The notes under the pieces were generated by a model that searched no databases, was not told the DNA's origin, and was given only the letters and a program-made list of their open reading frames with translations. A program made the translations under genes and the position numbers. A stretch of DNA of 41,541 nt from Lachnospiraceae bacterium (GTDB lineage Bacteria > Bacillota > Clostridia > Lachnospirales > Lachnospiraceae): positions 1 through 41,541 of the forward strand of contig CAAGFJ010000011.1 of NCBI GenBank assembly GCA_900769115.1, given 5' to 3'. This document shows positions 1-8,572 of the stretch, piece after piece; within the stretch, counting starts at the first letter, position 1; every line of letters starts with the position of its first letter.

Positions 1-560
1 AGCATTGGAGCACCGACGGAGTCTGAGATTGAGGCCACGCTCGGATAGTGGTACCCATCTACAGCGAAAGTCTCGGGCTGGTGCCGGCACGTACCTGCAC
101 TCATTCATGACAACCTTCTTCGCCGGAATCTGTTTTAACGAGCATGCGCAAACCAACGTTATTCCGTTGATTGGTGTCTAACGGACGCATTGGCCTAGAA
201 AAATTGGTTCCAAATTTTTCTCTCCAACGCTGAGAGTGGCAGAATATACAGTCGTCAGATTTACGCTTTCACATACGTCGTCGAGATATTGAAACACCAT
301 GAAAATCCTGACGTATGGATAACTGCGACGCCCGTAATGTCGACCAGTGCGAAACGCATTACATTAGACATCGGTTGCAAGGATATAACATATATCATAA
401 GCAGGTACTTCAGAACCGCCGGTACTCGGCGAGGTGTTTTCGAGCCTAGTACCGCTGCGTGTGATGAGTAGCGAGAGCGTGCCTGCGATGATAATGTTAT
501 ATCTCAAACAACCGATCTCACAGCCTGAATGTTTCGCACCCAACTCGACTTACGCTGTAG
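1..560. other. Non-coding flank of foreign-looking composition
   Basis: I see no supportable gene here. The only open frames (289-471 and 434-649) are short, lack a ribosome binding site and have no family-like pattern. The base composition is even and rich in CpG, unlike the purine-rich, codon-biased DNA that starts near 557. A 9-bp AT-rich inverted repeat (197-205 with 213-221, 7-base loop) is the only structure noticed, and may be chance. The stretch could be unrelated or artificial sequence joined upstream of the acetyltransferase gene; the junction is probably between 545 and 575. Confidence 0.6.
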
Positions 561-591
561 AAGAGGAAGAATATAATGAGGAGAAGATATT

Positions 592-1083
592 ATGGAAAAT
601 TACGTGTTTCAACGTGCAAATGAAAAAGATTTGGAGGAAATCCGTGTAATGTATACGGAAGCAATCGGTAGTCCTGGCTGTACATGGGATGAAGGATATC
701 CGAATGCTGAGTGCACCAGAGCAGACTGGGAACGGGGAGATCTGTTCTGCCTGAAAGCGGAGGACGGGGAGATTGCAGGTGTGATTGCGGTAGATGCGGA
801 TGAGATTGTAGAAAAGCTGACTTGCTGGACAACATCATTACAGCCGGGAGCAGAGCTTGCCAGACTGGTTGTGAAAGAGTCTTATCAGAATCAGGGAGTT
901 GCGAAGAATTTATTACAGTGTGGAATGAAAGAGCTGGCAAAGAGAGGATACAGGAGCGTACATTTTCTGGTATCGAAGACGAATGAACGGGCACTGCGGG
1001 CATATGAACCGCTTGGATTCAATAACCGTGGGGAATGGTTTGGATATGAGCATGACTGGTGGTGCTATGAGAAGTCATTGTAA
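592..1083 (+). CDS. GNAT family N-acetyltransferase
   Basis: A 163-residue cytoplasmic protein of the usual length for a single GNAT domain, which transfers an acetyl group from acetyl-CoA to an amine. The acetyl-CoA pyrophosphate loop is visible as QNQGVA at residues 99-104, preceded by the strand LARLVVK and followed by a helix. The C-terminal part has the NERALRAYEPLGF pattern typical of the family (motif B, N then AxxxYExxGF). The start is supported by GAGGAGAAG at 577-585. It lies 11 bases upstream of the response regulator, so it is probably the first gene of that operon. The substrate cannot be told; being joined to an envelope-stress type locus could mean a small toxic amine, but that is inference. 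Its own promoter is not clear because the flanking sequence changes character just upstream. Confidence 0.88.
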   Translation: MENYVFQRANEKDLEEIRVMYTEAIGSPGCTWDEGYPNAECTRADWERGDLFCLKAEDGEIAGVIAVDADEIVEKLTCWTTSLQPGAELARLVVKESYQNQGVAKNLLQCGMKELAKRGYRSVHFLVSKTNERALRAYEPLGFNNRGEWFGYEHDWWCYEKSL

Positions 1084-1094
1084 GGAGGCAGGTT

Positions 1095-1757
1095 ATGGCA
1101 AAGAGCAGAGTGTTGATCGTAGAGGATGAGATTGCAATTGCAAAGATGATCGCCATGAATCTGAAAGTGGCGGGATATGATATTGTAATGTTTCAGGATG
1201 GCAGGGAGACTGCAGAGGCATTGGGGAGTGACCATGCGTATGATATTGCATTGCTGGATATTATGGTGCCGGGGATGGATGGACTGGAATTGCTTCCGGT
1301 GGTAAGGAGTTATGGGATTCCGGTCATTTTTCTGACAGCAAGGGATGATATTGGTACGAAGGTTCAGGGACTTCGGGATGGCGCAGAGGATTATATTGTG
1401 AAGCCATTTGAGATGTTAGAATTGATGGTGCGCATGGAGAAGGTGTTAGAACGGACGAAGAAGACCAGCGATACCATACAGATCCTTGACTTAGAGATTA
1501 ATCTTGCCGAACATACGGTGCGTAAGAATGGTGAGGAGATTTCACTAAAGCCGATGGAATTTGAATTACTCTGCGTGCTTGCAAAGAATCGGAACATTGC
1601 TATTTCCAGAGAAGATCTGCTACGTATGGTCTGGGGCGTTGATTATATGGGAGAGACACGGACGGTGGACGTGCATATCGGACAGTTGCGTAAGAAGTTG
1701 AATCTGTCGGATCATATTAAGACGATATCGAAGGTAGGATATCGTCTGGAGGATTAG
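1095..1757 (+). CDS. OmpR/PhoB-family response regulator
   Basis: A 220-residue two-domain transcription regulator. The receiver domain (about 1-120) has the acidic pair E10/D11, phospho-acceptor D55 in LLDIMVPGMDG, T81 in FLTARDD and K103 in VKPF. The winged-helix DNA-binding domain (about 128-220) contains MEFELLCVLAKN and the recognition-helix region TRTVDVHIGQLRKKL, ending in the usual wing motif TISKVGYRLE. A ribosome binding site AAGGAGG at 1082-1088 supports the ATG at 1095. The kinase gene follows after 3 bases, so they form one two-component system. Likely targets are the downstream lipoprotein/ABC locus; a tandem GTTTA repeat at 3157-3172 is a candidate binding site. The specific stimulus cannot be read from the sequence. 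Confidence 0.96.
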   Translation: MAKSRVLIVEDEIAIAKMIAMNLKVAGYDIVMFQDGRETAEALGSDHAYDIALLDIMVPGMDGLELLPVVRSYGIPVIFLTARDDIGTKVQGLRDGAEDYIVKPFEMLELMVRMEKVLERTKKTSDTIQILDLEINLAEHTVRKNGEEISLKPMEFELLCVLAKNRNIAISREDLLRMVWGVDYMGETRTVDVHIGQLRKKLNLSDHIKTISKVGYRLED

Positions 1758-1760
1758 CCT

Positions 1761-3155
1761 ATGCGTCTGAAGTCAAAGATTATTGTAATATGCAGTATTG
1801 TAGTTCTGCTAGCAGCGGCTTTATGTAGTGTATCCGTTTATGTCATCATGGATAAGAATTTTCATGAAGAGGCGGCAATACAGACATTGCAGGCGGCAAC
1901 CGAATTCTACACGTCATTGGATGAGAAGCTGGCAAAGTATGAAGGACGCAAAGAAGGTCCAACGGATAACATGATGTCATATGTGATCAAGAATATGTCA
2001 CAAAATAGTGGTTCCTTACAGATTGCATGCTTTAATACAGAGGACAGGAAACAAGTTGTCGATATCTGTAATGATACGGATCTGGAATATGAGGAGCTCA
2101 AAGCGGTTGCGTATGATATCAGTGCCAGAAATATGGATTGTGCTTATCTGCAAAAGGATGGAGCCTATTATGTAATCTACCGCAATCGGGAAAGCTATGG
2201 GGGATATGCACTATTCTATGTGGAGAATATCACTTATGTAGAAGAACGGCTGCGTATATTAGGCGGCAGCCTGATCGTATTAACGCTGATCAGTACCCTG
2301 CTTGCAAGTATTGCGTCGTTCATTATGGTGTCGAAGGTGTTGAAACCATTACAAAAGCTGAAAGATTCTGCCAATCAGATTGCTCTTGGTGAATACGATC
2401 AACGGATTGCGATTGAGAGGCAGGATGAGATCGGGGAGTTGAGTGAGAGCTTTAACCGGATGGTGGAGGCAGTTGAGATCCGGACGAGAAGCTTAGAGGA
2501 ATCAGAGCAGCGTAAGACGTTGTTTATGGGAAATCTTACCCATGAGTTAAAGACGCCGCTAACTGCCATTTCCGGGTATGCGAAGACGCTGCTTACGGTA
2601 CGCTTACCGGAGGAAGATAAGGAGGAGGCGCTATCCTTTATCTATGAAGAGAGTTGCCGGTTAGAACGGCTTTCTAAGAAAATGATGCAGTTACTCTTGT
2701 TAGATAAGGATGACAAGCTGGTGAAGGAGAACGTCACAGCAAAGGAATTGTTTCATCTGGTGTATACGATCTGCAGGGAACGGGCAGCACAGCATCAGGT
2801 AATATTAGAGATGCAGGAGGCAGAACAATCTTTTGAGGTAGATAAGGATCTGTTTGTGGAAGTGCTGGTCAACCTGATTGATAATGCGGTCAAGGCGAGT
2901 AAGCAGGGAGATCAGGTGCTTGTGTTTGTAAAGGGTGGCTGCATTTATGTAAGCGATCATGGTAGAGGGATTCCGTTGGAAGAGCAGGAGAAGATATTGG
3001 AACCATTTTATATGATCGACAAGTCAAGAAGCAGACAACATGGGGGTGCCGGGTTAGGACTGGCAATTACAACACGGATACTGCAGGTGCATAACTGGAC
3101 GATGCAGATAGAAAGTGAATTGGGAAAAGGAACCACGATCATCCTGCACCCGTAA
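1761..3155 (+). CDS. Sensor histidine kinase with HAMP domain
   Basis: A 464-residue membrane kinase that should phosphorylate the regulator encoded just upstream. It has an N-terminal membrane segment (about 7-29), an extracellular sensor region of roughly 135 residues with three cysteines (C90, C103, C127), a second membrane segment (about 167-190), a HAMP linker (about 191-245), the phospho-acceptor helix with H261 in NLTHELKTPLTAISGY, an N box (NLIDNAVKAS around 371-380), and the ATP lid with DHGRGIP (399-405) and GGAGLGLAI (428-436). The sensor region has no fold I recognise; it is far larger than that of the short BceS-type kinases, so direct ligand sensing is plausible. The start ATG sits 3 bases after the regulator stop. 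Confidence 0.95.
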   Translation: MRLKSKIIVICSIVVLLAAALCSVSVYVIMDKNFHEEAAIQTLQAATEFYTSLDEKLAKYEGRKEGPTDNMMSYVIKNMSQNSGSLQIACFNTEDRKQVVDICNDTDLEYEELKAVAYDISARNMDCAYLQKDGAYYVIYRNRESYGGYALFYVENITYVEERLRILGGSLIVLTLISTLLASIASFIMVSKVLKPLQKLKDSANQIALGEYDQRIAIERQDEIGELSESFNRMVEAVEIRTRSLEESEQRKTLFMGNLTHELKTPLTAISGYAKTLLTVRLPEEDKEEALSFIYEESCRLERLSKKMMQLLLLDKDDKLVKENVTAKELFHLVYTICRERAAQHQVILEMQEAEQSFEVDKDLFVEVLVNLIDNAVKASKQGDQVLVFVKGGCIYVSDHGRGIPLEEQEKILEPFYMIDKSRSRQHGGAGLGLAITTRILQVHNWTMQIESELGKGTTIILHP

Positions 3156-3156
3156 T

Positions 3157-3172
3157 GTTTACAATTTGTTTA
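3157..3172 (+). promoter_or_regulatory. Candidate response-regulator site (tandem GTTTA repeat)
   Basis: Two GTTTA pentamers start at 3157 and 3168, exactly 11 bases or one helical turn apart, in the direct-repeat arrangement used by OmpR/PhoB-family dimers. The site begins right after the kinase stop codon and lies about 105 bases upstream of the first lipoprotein. An extended -10 (TGCTACGAT, 3204-3212) lies downstream. Binding is inference. Confidence 0.4.
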
Positions 3173-3193
3173 AATAATGATGAATACTTGATG

Positions 3194-3232
3194 AAAGCGT
3201 TTGTGCTACGATATCTCTAGCATGAACGCTTT
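3194..3232 (+). terminator. Stem-loop between kinase and lipoprotein genes (terminator or attenuator)
   Basis: A 15-bp stem with two G-U wobbles: 3194-3208 pairs with 3218-3232 around a 9-base loop, followed by a T-rich stretch (ACTTATTTTATATATG). It can act as a leaky terminator of the regulator-kinase unit or as a 5' leader structure of the lipoprotein transcript, because a promoter-like sequence overlaps it. The T tract is imperfect, so full termination is doubtful. Confidence 0.6.
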
Positions 3233-3276
3233 ACTTATTTTATATATGTGTTTATGAATAGATTGGAGATAACGAT

Positions 3277-4821
3277 ATGGAAAGAAAATACAAAGTGATG
3301 ATTCTGACAGGCGTTATGGCAGCATCATTAATGGGTTGTGTCAGTAATCCGGAACAGGCTGTGGTAAAGGAGAAGAATCTGGATAAGGTATTAGAGCAGG
3401 CGGGAAATATAGAAGATGGTGCGGTGGCATATGAAGATGTAGAAAAAGAGATGAAGAACTATGATACCTATGAGACGCATATTCAGGATGATGACCTGCA
3501 TGTGACAGTGGATGTGAATGCGAAGGTAGAGATTCCGAAGGTGGATCGGTTATCTGTATATCGGGCAAGCCAGAAGAAGATCGATGAGGAATTGTTACAT
3601 AAGGTGCAGGAACTGTTAGCACCGGGCATGACTTTCTATGATGGCAGTAAGGCAGAGCAGGATACAAAAGAAGACATTGCAGAGGAGATACAGGCATTAA
3701 AGAAGTCAATCGCGAATCTCAAGGTTGGGGAGGATGGTATCGCTAATGAAGAATCGCTGCAGGCATATAAGAAAGAGGATGAAGAGTGTATCGCAGAGCT
3801 GGAAACAGAGTATAAGAAGGCACCGGATCACATGGATGTAACGGCTTATCCGTCAGATAATGCATTGCATAATGTAAAAGAACTATATGATGCACAGCCG
3901 GATAATAATTTTCTCAAATGGGCATATGATCTCAATCCGGATGGACAGATGTACTATGGAGTAAATGACGCCGCCGATGATAATTATGTGTCAGTATATG
4001 TACAGAATAACGAGGATAGTGGAAACTGTATCCGTTATTGCAGGAACAGGAACATGTATGCACATTGGGCCAAGGTAGCTGTTGCAGGTGGAACAGAAAC
4101 ATTTAATTCGGTTCCGTATGAAAAGGGAAAAGATCCGGATTGGTGGGATGGCATGGAATATAAACAGACAACCAGGGAGACGGCAAATCTGTTACAGAAG
4201 GATGCAAGAAAGCAGGCAGATGCGCTGATTGATAAGCTTGGAATGAGTGAATTTGAATGTAAAGACGAATCCTGCAGGGCACAGCAATATGAAGGAATCA
4301 AGGGAAATGATTCGGATGAATACCGGGTGGTGTATCAGTTTGTATATCTGCGGAAGTTAGATGGTGTAACGGTAGACAACCGGGCAGGTCAGAAGTTTAT
4401 TGACGAATGGCAGGGAGATGAGTATGTTAAGAAATCCTGGGGCTCTGAAGGTATAGTAGTCGCAGTCAATGATGATGGAATCGTAGAGTTTGAATATGGA
4501 TATCCGATGTCGATTGATGAGAAGGTAGTGGAACAGAGCAGCATTAAGTCCTTTGATGAGATACGGGGGACCTTTGAGGAGATGGTAGTGATTGAAAATG
4601 CTCCAATGGAAGACACCGGCAAGGCGGTGATCGATATAACCAATGTAAATCTGGTCTATACCAGGATCAGTGAAAAGGATCATTTTGACACCGGACTGAT
4701 CGTTCCGGTGTGGGACTTTGAAGGTACGATTGTAGATGAATATGGAATGGAGCATACCGGTAATGTCCTATCAATCAATGCAATTGATGGAACGGTTATT
4801 AACAGAGAATTAGGATATTAG
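3277..4821 (+). CDS. Secreted lipoprotein, copy 1 of a tandem pair
   Basis: A 514-residue lipoprotein: a short basic N-terminus, hydrophobic segment and lipobox LMGC put the lipidated cysteine at C21, so the mature protein should sit on the outer face of the membrane. The mature chain is acidic and hydrophilic. It ends in a region (about 400-514) with strand-rich repeats such as VPVWDFEGTIVDEYG and NVLSINAIDGTVINREL, which look like a PepSY-type or YycI-like beta fold. It may belong to the Lachnospiraceae lipoprotein group labelled DUF6034, but I cannot confirm that. The start is backed by TGGAGATAACGAT just upstream. The next gene is a close paralogue and the ABC transporter genes follow, so a role as a sensor or ligand-capturing partner of the transporter is likely but unproven. 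A cysteine pair in GNCIRYC is shared by both copies. Confidence 0.85.
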   Translation: MERKYKVMILTGVMAASLMGCVSNPEQAVVKEKNLDKVLEQAGNIEDGAVAYEDVEKEMKNYDTYETHIQDDDLHVTVDVNAKVEIPKVDRLSVYRASQKKIDEELLHKVQELLAPGMTFYDGSKAEQDTKEDIAEEIQALKKSIANLKVGEDGIANEESLQAYKKEDEECIAELETEYKKAPDHMDVTAYPSDNALHNVKELYDAQPDNNFLKWAYDLNPDGQMYYGVNDAADDNYVSVYVQNNEDSGNCIRYCRNRNMYAHWAKVAVAGGTETFNSVPYEKGKDPDWWDGMEYKQTTRETANLLQKDARKQADALIDKLGMSEFECKDESCRAQQYEGIKGNDSDEYRVVYQFVYLRKLDGVTVDNRAGQKFIDEWQGDEYVKKSWGSEGIVVAVNDDGIVEFEYGYPMSIDEKVVEQSSIKSFDEIRGTFEEMVVIENAPMEDTGKAVIDITNVNLVYTRISEKDHFDTGLIVPVWDFEGTIVDEYGMEHTGNVLSINAIDGTVINRELGY

Positions 4822-4855
4822 ATATAGAGTTTGAGAACAGAATGGAGATGACACT

Positions 4856-6409
4856 ATGAGAAGAAAATGGAACGCAATACTCTTAACAGGAATTATGACA
4901 GCAACATTAGTGGGTTGCGTCAGCAATCCGGAACAATCCGTGGTAAAGGAGAAGAACTTAGACAAGGTGTTAGAACAGGCAGAGAATACGGAGGATGGTG
5001 CAGTTGCATATGAAGATGTAGAAAAAGAGATCGAGAACTACGATACCTATGAGACGCACATTCAGGATGATGACCTGCATGTTACAGTAGATGTGAATGC
5101 AAAGGTGGAGATTCCAAAGGTGGATCAGCTATCGGTATACCGGGTCAGCCAGAAGGAACTGAACGAAGAGCTGCTACATAAAGTGCAGGAAGTATTGACA
5201 CCGGGAATTCAGCTTTATGATGGAAATGTTGCAGAACAGGATACGAAAGCGGATATAGCCAAACAGATCCAGTATACCAAACAAATGATTGCGGATCTGA
5301 AAGTAGGGAAGGACTCTATACCGGATGAAGAGACATTGGCACAGTATAAGGAAGAGTATCAGAATGAGTTAACGCAAGCGGAGCAGGCATATGAAAAAGC
5401 ACCCGATAAGCTCACAATAACAGATTATCCATCGGATAATACCTTACATAGTGTGGAGGAGTTAGCGGATGCCAATCCGGATGACAATTTCTATCAGTGG
5501 GAAAAGGATCTGAACCCAAATGGCAGGATCTATTATGGGGTCAATGACGGAGCAGATGATACTTATATATCAGTATATATGCAGAACAATGAGAATTATG
5601 GAAACTGCATCCGTTATTGTAAGAACAAGAATATGTATGATTCGCAGGCGAAGGTAGTGCTTACCTCGCCGGGGGCACATGATGCAATTGCTTATGAAAA
5701 AGGAAAGGAACCGGATTGGGCACAGGTTATGGGGGACATAAATGGTATTACACCTACGAATAAAGAAACCTGCAATCTGTCACAGGAGGATGCAAGAAAG
5801 CAGGCAGATGAGCTGATTGCCAAACTAGGATTGGGAGACTTTGAGTGTACGGAGGAAGATTATTGTGCACAGTTGTATTCTCCACTCAAAGGAGATGATA
5901 CAGGAGAGTATCGTTCTTTTTATCAATTTATCTATCTGCGGAATCTGGATGGCGTGATTGTAGATAATACTGCCGGACAGAAGTTGGTAGACGAATGGCG
6001 TGGTGAAGATTATGTGAAGAAGATGTGGGAATCTGAGGCAGTTTCTGTTGCGGTAAATGATGAAGGAATTGTAGAGTTTCAGTATGGTTCTCCGATCTCT
6101 ATTGATGAGACAGTGGTAGAACGGAGCAACATTAAAACCTTTGAGGAGATTAAGAATACCTTTGAGGAGATGGTAGTGATTGAGAACGCACCAACGGACG
6201 AGGAAGGAAAGACAGTAATCGATGTAACGAATGTCAATCTTGTCTATACAAGAATCAGCGAAAAGGATCGTTTTGATACTGGATTGATTGTTCCTGTGTG
6301 GGATTTTGAGGGAACGATTGTAGATGAATATGGAGCGGAGCAGACTGGTAATATCCTGTCGATCAATGCAATTGATGGAACGGTTATTAACAGGACGTTA
6401 GGGTATTAG
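4856..6409 (+). CDS. Secreted lipoprotein, copy 2 of a tandem pair
   Basis: A 517-residue paralogue of the preceding gene, with lipobox LVGC and lipidated C21. The two proteins are nearly the same from about residue 20 to 100 and from about 400 to the C-terminus, but differ much more from about 105 to 320, including length changes. Even the leader with its ribosome binding site (GGAGATGACACT against GGAGATAACGAT) is duplicated, so the duplication took in the untranslated region. The gap to copy 1 is 34 bases, and the next gene starts 2 bases after its stop, so it is co-transcribed with the transporter. Function is unknown; a different ligand range for each copy is an inference from the divergent middle. 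Confidence 0.85.
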   Translation: MRRKWNAILLTGIMTATLVGCVSNPEQSVVKEKNLDKVLEQAENTEDGAVAYEDVEKEIENYDTYETHIQDDDLHVTVDVNAKVEIPKVDQLSVYRVSQKELNEELLHKVQEVLTPGIQLYDGNVAEQDTKADIAKQIQYTKQMIADLKVGKDSIPDEETLAQYKEEYQNELTQAEQAYEKAPDKLTITDYPSDNTLHSVEELADANPDDNFYQWEKDLNPNGRIYYGVNDGADDTYISVYMQNNENYGNCIRYCKNKNMYDSQAKVVLTSPGAHDAIAYEKGKEPDWAQVMGDINGITPTNKETCNLSQEDARKQADELIAKLGLGDFECTEEDYCAQLYSPLKGDDTGEYRSFYQFIYLRNLDGVIVDNTAGQKLVDEWRGEDYVKKMWESEAVSVAVNDEGIVEFQYGSPISIDETVVERSNIKTFEEIKNTFEEMVVIENAPTDEEGKTVIDVTNVNLVYTRISEKDRFDTGLIVPVWDFEGTIVDEYGAEQTGNILSINAIDGTVINRTLGY

Positions 6410-6411
6410 GT

Positions 6412-7038
6412 ATGAATAGTTTTGAAACGGATTGTGTCAGGGCATTTGGCAGCCTGAACTTCTGGATGGGAATGCTGTTAGAGTGCTTGATCCTTTGCAA
6501 GGCAGGCCCGAAGTCGGATCTGTTTGCCATTAGTGTGCCCATTGTTGTGTCACTCCCATATTCTACAGCATGGATCGCAGATATGGAGAGCGGATATCTG
6601 AAAGAATATGTGCCAAGATGTGGGAAGAAAGCCTATATATTCGGAAAGATAGCAGCCTGCTGTTTAAGCGGAGGGGCATTGCTTGTGGCAGCGGGAGGTG
6701 TCTATGGCAGAGTGTGCAGGGATAAGGCGGTAGCCTTAGATCTTAGTTTGTTATTCTTTTCTGGTATGCTGTGGTCGCTATGTGCGGCCACCCTTGCGGC
6801 GGCATCGAAAAGCAGATATGTCGCATATGGGGGAGCATTTGTACTGTTCTATCTGTTAGTGATCCTTAAGGAACGGTATTTTGTGGATTTCTATTGTATA
6901 GATCCCGTGGAATGGCTTATGCCGGAACATACATGGGTATTCGATCATGGTGGAATCTTACTGCTTTGTGGAGGCTTAATAATCCTTCTTGCAATGATAT
7001 ATTATGAGATACTTTGGAGGTGCATAGAACGTGTATAG
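6412..7038 (+). CDS. ABC-2-like membrane subunit, first
   Basis: A 208-residue hydrophobic protein with about five or six membrane segments (near 17-30, 38-56, 78-98, 109-128, 133-150 and 180-200). The stretch ESGYLKEYVPRCGKKAYIFGK between the second and third segments is like the cytoplasmic coupling region of ABC-2 exporter permeases, where an E and basic residues precede a helix entering the membrane. It begins 2 bases after the second lipoprotein gene, with only a weak ribosome binding site, so translational coupling is likely. It overlaps the next membrane-protein gene by 8 bases. With that gene and the ATPase at 7940 it probably forms one transporter with two different permease subunits, as in LanFEG-type immunity exporters. 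The cargo is not known. Confidence 0.75.
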   Translation: MNSFETDCVRAFGSLNFWMGMLLECLILCKAGPKSDLFAISVPIVVSLPYSTAWIADMESGYLKEYVPRCGKKAYIFGKIAACCLSGGALLVAAGGVYGRVCRDKAVALDLSLLFFSGMLWSLCAATLAAASKSRYVAYGGAFVLFYLLVILKERYFVDFYCIDPVEWLMPEHTWVFDHGGILLLCGGLIILLAMIYYEILWRCIERV

Positions 7039-7927
7039 AGTAAGACAGATTTTATTGACAGCAGGTTCTAACTTTAGAAAATGGCACCGTAATCCACAGA
7101 TTGTATTATGTTTCCTACTGGCATTTGTGTGCAGCTTCCTGTTGTCGGACAAAGTCATTCAGTTTGCACAAAGCCACAATACGGTATTACAGGGGTTGGA
7201 ACCATTTATATGGACGTTTGGTGATGCACAGTCCGTTATGACAATCTCATTGTTGTTATTACTGCTCTTTGCGGATATGCCGAATCTGTCGAATGAAGTG
7301 CCGTATTATATGATAAGGACAGACCGGTTTACCTGGCTGGCGGGGCAGATCGTGTATCTGATCGGAGCAACGGTGCTGCTGGTGTTCTTTATCCTGTGCT
7401 CTACGGTGTTGCTGTCAATCCAGTATTCATATCCGGCTAACATATGGAGTAAGACAGCGGCAGTGCTTGGATATTCGGATATTGGACGAACGATTGCCAT
7501 ACCCGCTTATGTGAAGGTATTAGAATTGACAAACCCGTATCAGTGCACGCTGCATATCTTTTTTCTGATGATCGGATATGCAGTTACGATGGCGAGTCTG
7601 ATCTTATTCTTAAACCTGTGTAAGACTAATGCGGGAATGATCGGTGGTGTGATCTTTACAGGGTTTGGCGTGATGCTGAATCCGGATATTGTTGCAGAGT
7701 GGTTCGGCATCTCTTTGGATAATATCCGGTATGCCAATATCCTATGCGGCTGGATATCGCCGCTTAACCATGCAACTTATTATATGCATAATTTTGGATA
7801 TGATAATCTGCCACGGCTTACAACCTCGTATCTGTTTTTTGCAGGGGTGAGTCTGGTGTTGTCAATCGCATCGTTTTGGAAGATCCGGAATTATGCATTC
7901 CAATTTACAGGAACGGTGAAACGATAG
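7031..7927 (+). CDS. ABC-2-like membrane subunit, second
   Basis: A 298-residue polytopic membrane protein with about six membrane segments (near 23-40, 68-86, 108-132, 175-200, 202-225 and 268-285). It starts with GTG at 7031, inside the end of the previous gene, with GGAGGT at 7015-7020 as ribosome binding site. The segment VPYYMIRTDRFTWLAGQIVY resembles the coupling region of ABC-2 permeases, where a short motif with basic residues precedes a membrane helix. The ATPase gene follows after 12 bases. Likely the second transmembrane half of the same exporter as the 6412 product. No periplasmic binding domain is present, so substrate recognition would fall to the membrane part or to the lipoproteins. 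Confidence 0.78.
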   Translation: MYRVRQILLTAGSNFRKWHRNPQIVLCFLLAFVCSFLLSDKVIQFAQSHNTVLQGLEPFIWTFGDAQSVMTISLLLLLLFADMPNLSNEVPYYMIRTDRFTWLAGQIVYLIGATVLLVFFILCSTVLLSIQYSYPANIWSKTAAVLGYSDIGRTIAIPAYVKVLELTNPYQCTLHIFFLMIGYAVTMASLILFLNLCKTNAGMIGGVIFTGFGVMLNPDIVAEWFGISLDNIRYANILCGWISPLNHATYYMHNFGYDNLPRLTTSYLFFAGVSLVLSIASFWKIRNYAFQFTGTVKR

Positions 7928-7939
7928 AAGGAGAACGAT

Positions 7940-8572
7940 ATGGAAGGAATCAAAGTAAGCCATGTATATAAGGCATTTGGAAAGGAACAGGTGTTGCAGG
8001 ATATCAGCTTTACCATTCCGGAGGGACATATATATGGTGTGGTTGGTAATAACGGAAGTGGCAAGACCGTCTTAATGAAATGTATATGCGGGTTCCTGAA
8101 ATGTGATCGTGGCATGATCGAGGTCAATGGAAAACGTGTGGGAAAAGAGGTGGACTTTCCAGACCATTTAGGTGTGATCATTGAGACGCCGGGCTTTCTG
8201 CCGAATCTTAGTGGATATAAGAATCTTAAGATCTTAGCATCCTTAAAGGCACGGATCGGGAAGGAAGAAATCCGGGCAACGATGCGGAAGGTCGGGTTAG
8301 ATCCTGACATGAAGAAGCCGGTTGCCAAGTATTCGTTAGGAATGCGGCAGCGGTTAGGAATTGCACAGGCAATTATGGAGAATCCGGATGTATTGATCTT
8401 AGATGAACCATTTAACGGCTTAGACCGCTATGGTGTTGTGGAGATCCGGGAACTGTTAAAGGGATTGAAGGCAGAAGGCAAGGCAATTCTTTTGGCAAGC
8501 CATAATGCACAGGATATTGAGGAGCTATGTGACAGCGTAATGGATTTGACATGGAAAGAGGAAAGAAAATGA
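7940..8572 (+). CDS. ABC transporter ATP-binding protein
   Basis: A 210-residue nucleotide-binding subunit that should power the two membrane subunits encoded upstream. It has Walker A GNNGSGKT (about 36-43), the signature SLGMRQR (about 133-139), Walker B LILDEP with the D-loop NGLD (about 153-163), and the switch histidine in LLASHN (about 185-190). It is short: it stops soon after the H-loop, lacking the extra 80 or so C-terminal residues of many drug-export ATPases. AAGGAGAACGAT gives a good ribosome binding site. Its stop overlaps the start of the next gene as ATGA. It is closest in style to bacteriocin-immunity and CcmA-like export ATPases; cargo unknown. Confidence 0.95.
   Translation: MEGIKVSHVYKAFGKEQVLQDISFTIPEGHIYGVVGNNGSGKTVLMKCICGFLKCDRGMIEVNGKRVGKEVDFPDHLGVIIETPGFLPNLSGYKNLKILASLKARIGKEEIRATMRKVGLDPDMKKPVAKYSLGMRQRLGIAQAIMENPDVLILDEPFNGLDRYGVVEIRELLKGLKAEGKAILLASHNAQDIEELCDSVMDLTWKEERK

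Noticed and set aside
197..221. AT-rich 9-bp inverted repeat in the left flank
   Set aside because: No gene nearby to terminate; could be chance in non-native sequence.
289..649. Two short plus-strand open frames (289-471 and 434-649)
   Set aside because: No ribosome binding site, no family pattern, in the foreign-looking flank; the second runs into the acetyltransferase gene in another frame.
8551..8568. Upstream start for the CARDB-like protein at 8551
   Set aside because: The ATG at 8569 has a better placed ribosome binding site, forms the usual ATGA overlap and gives a cleaner signal peptide.
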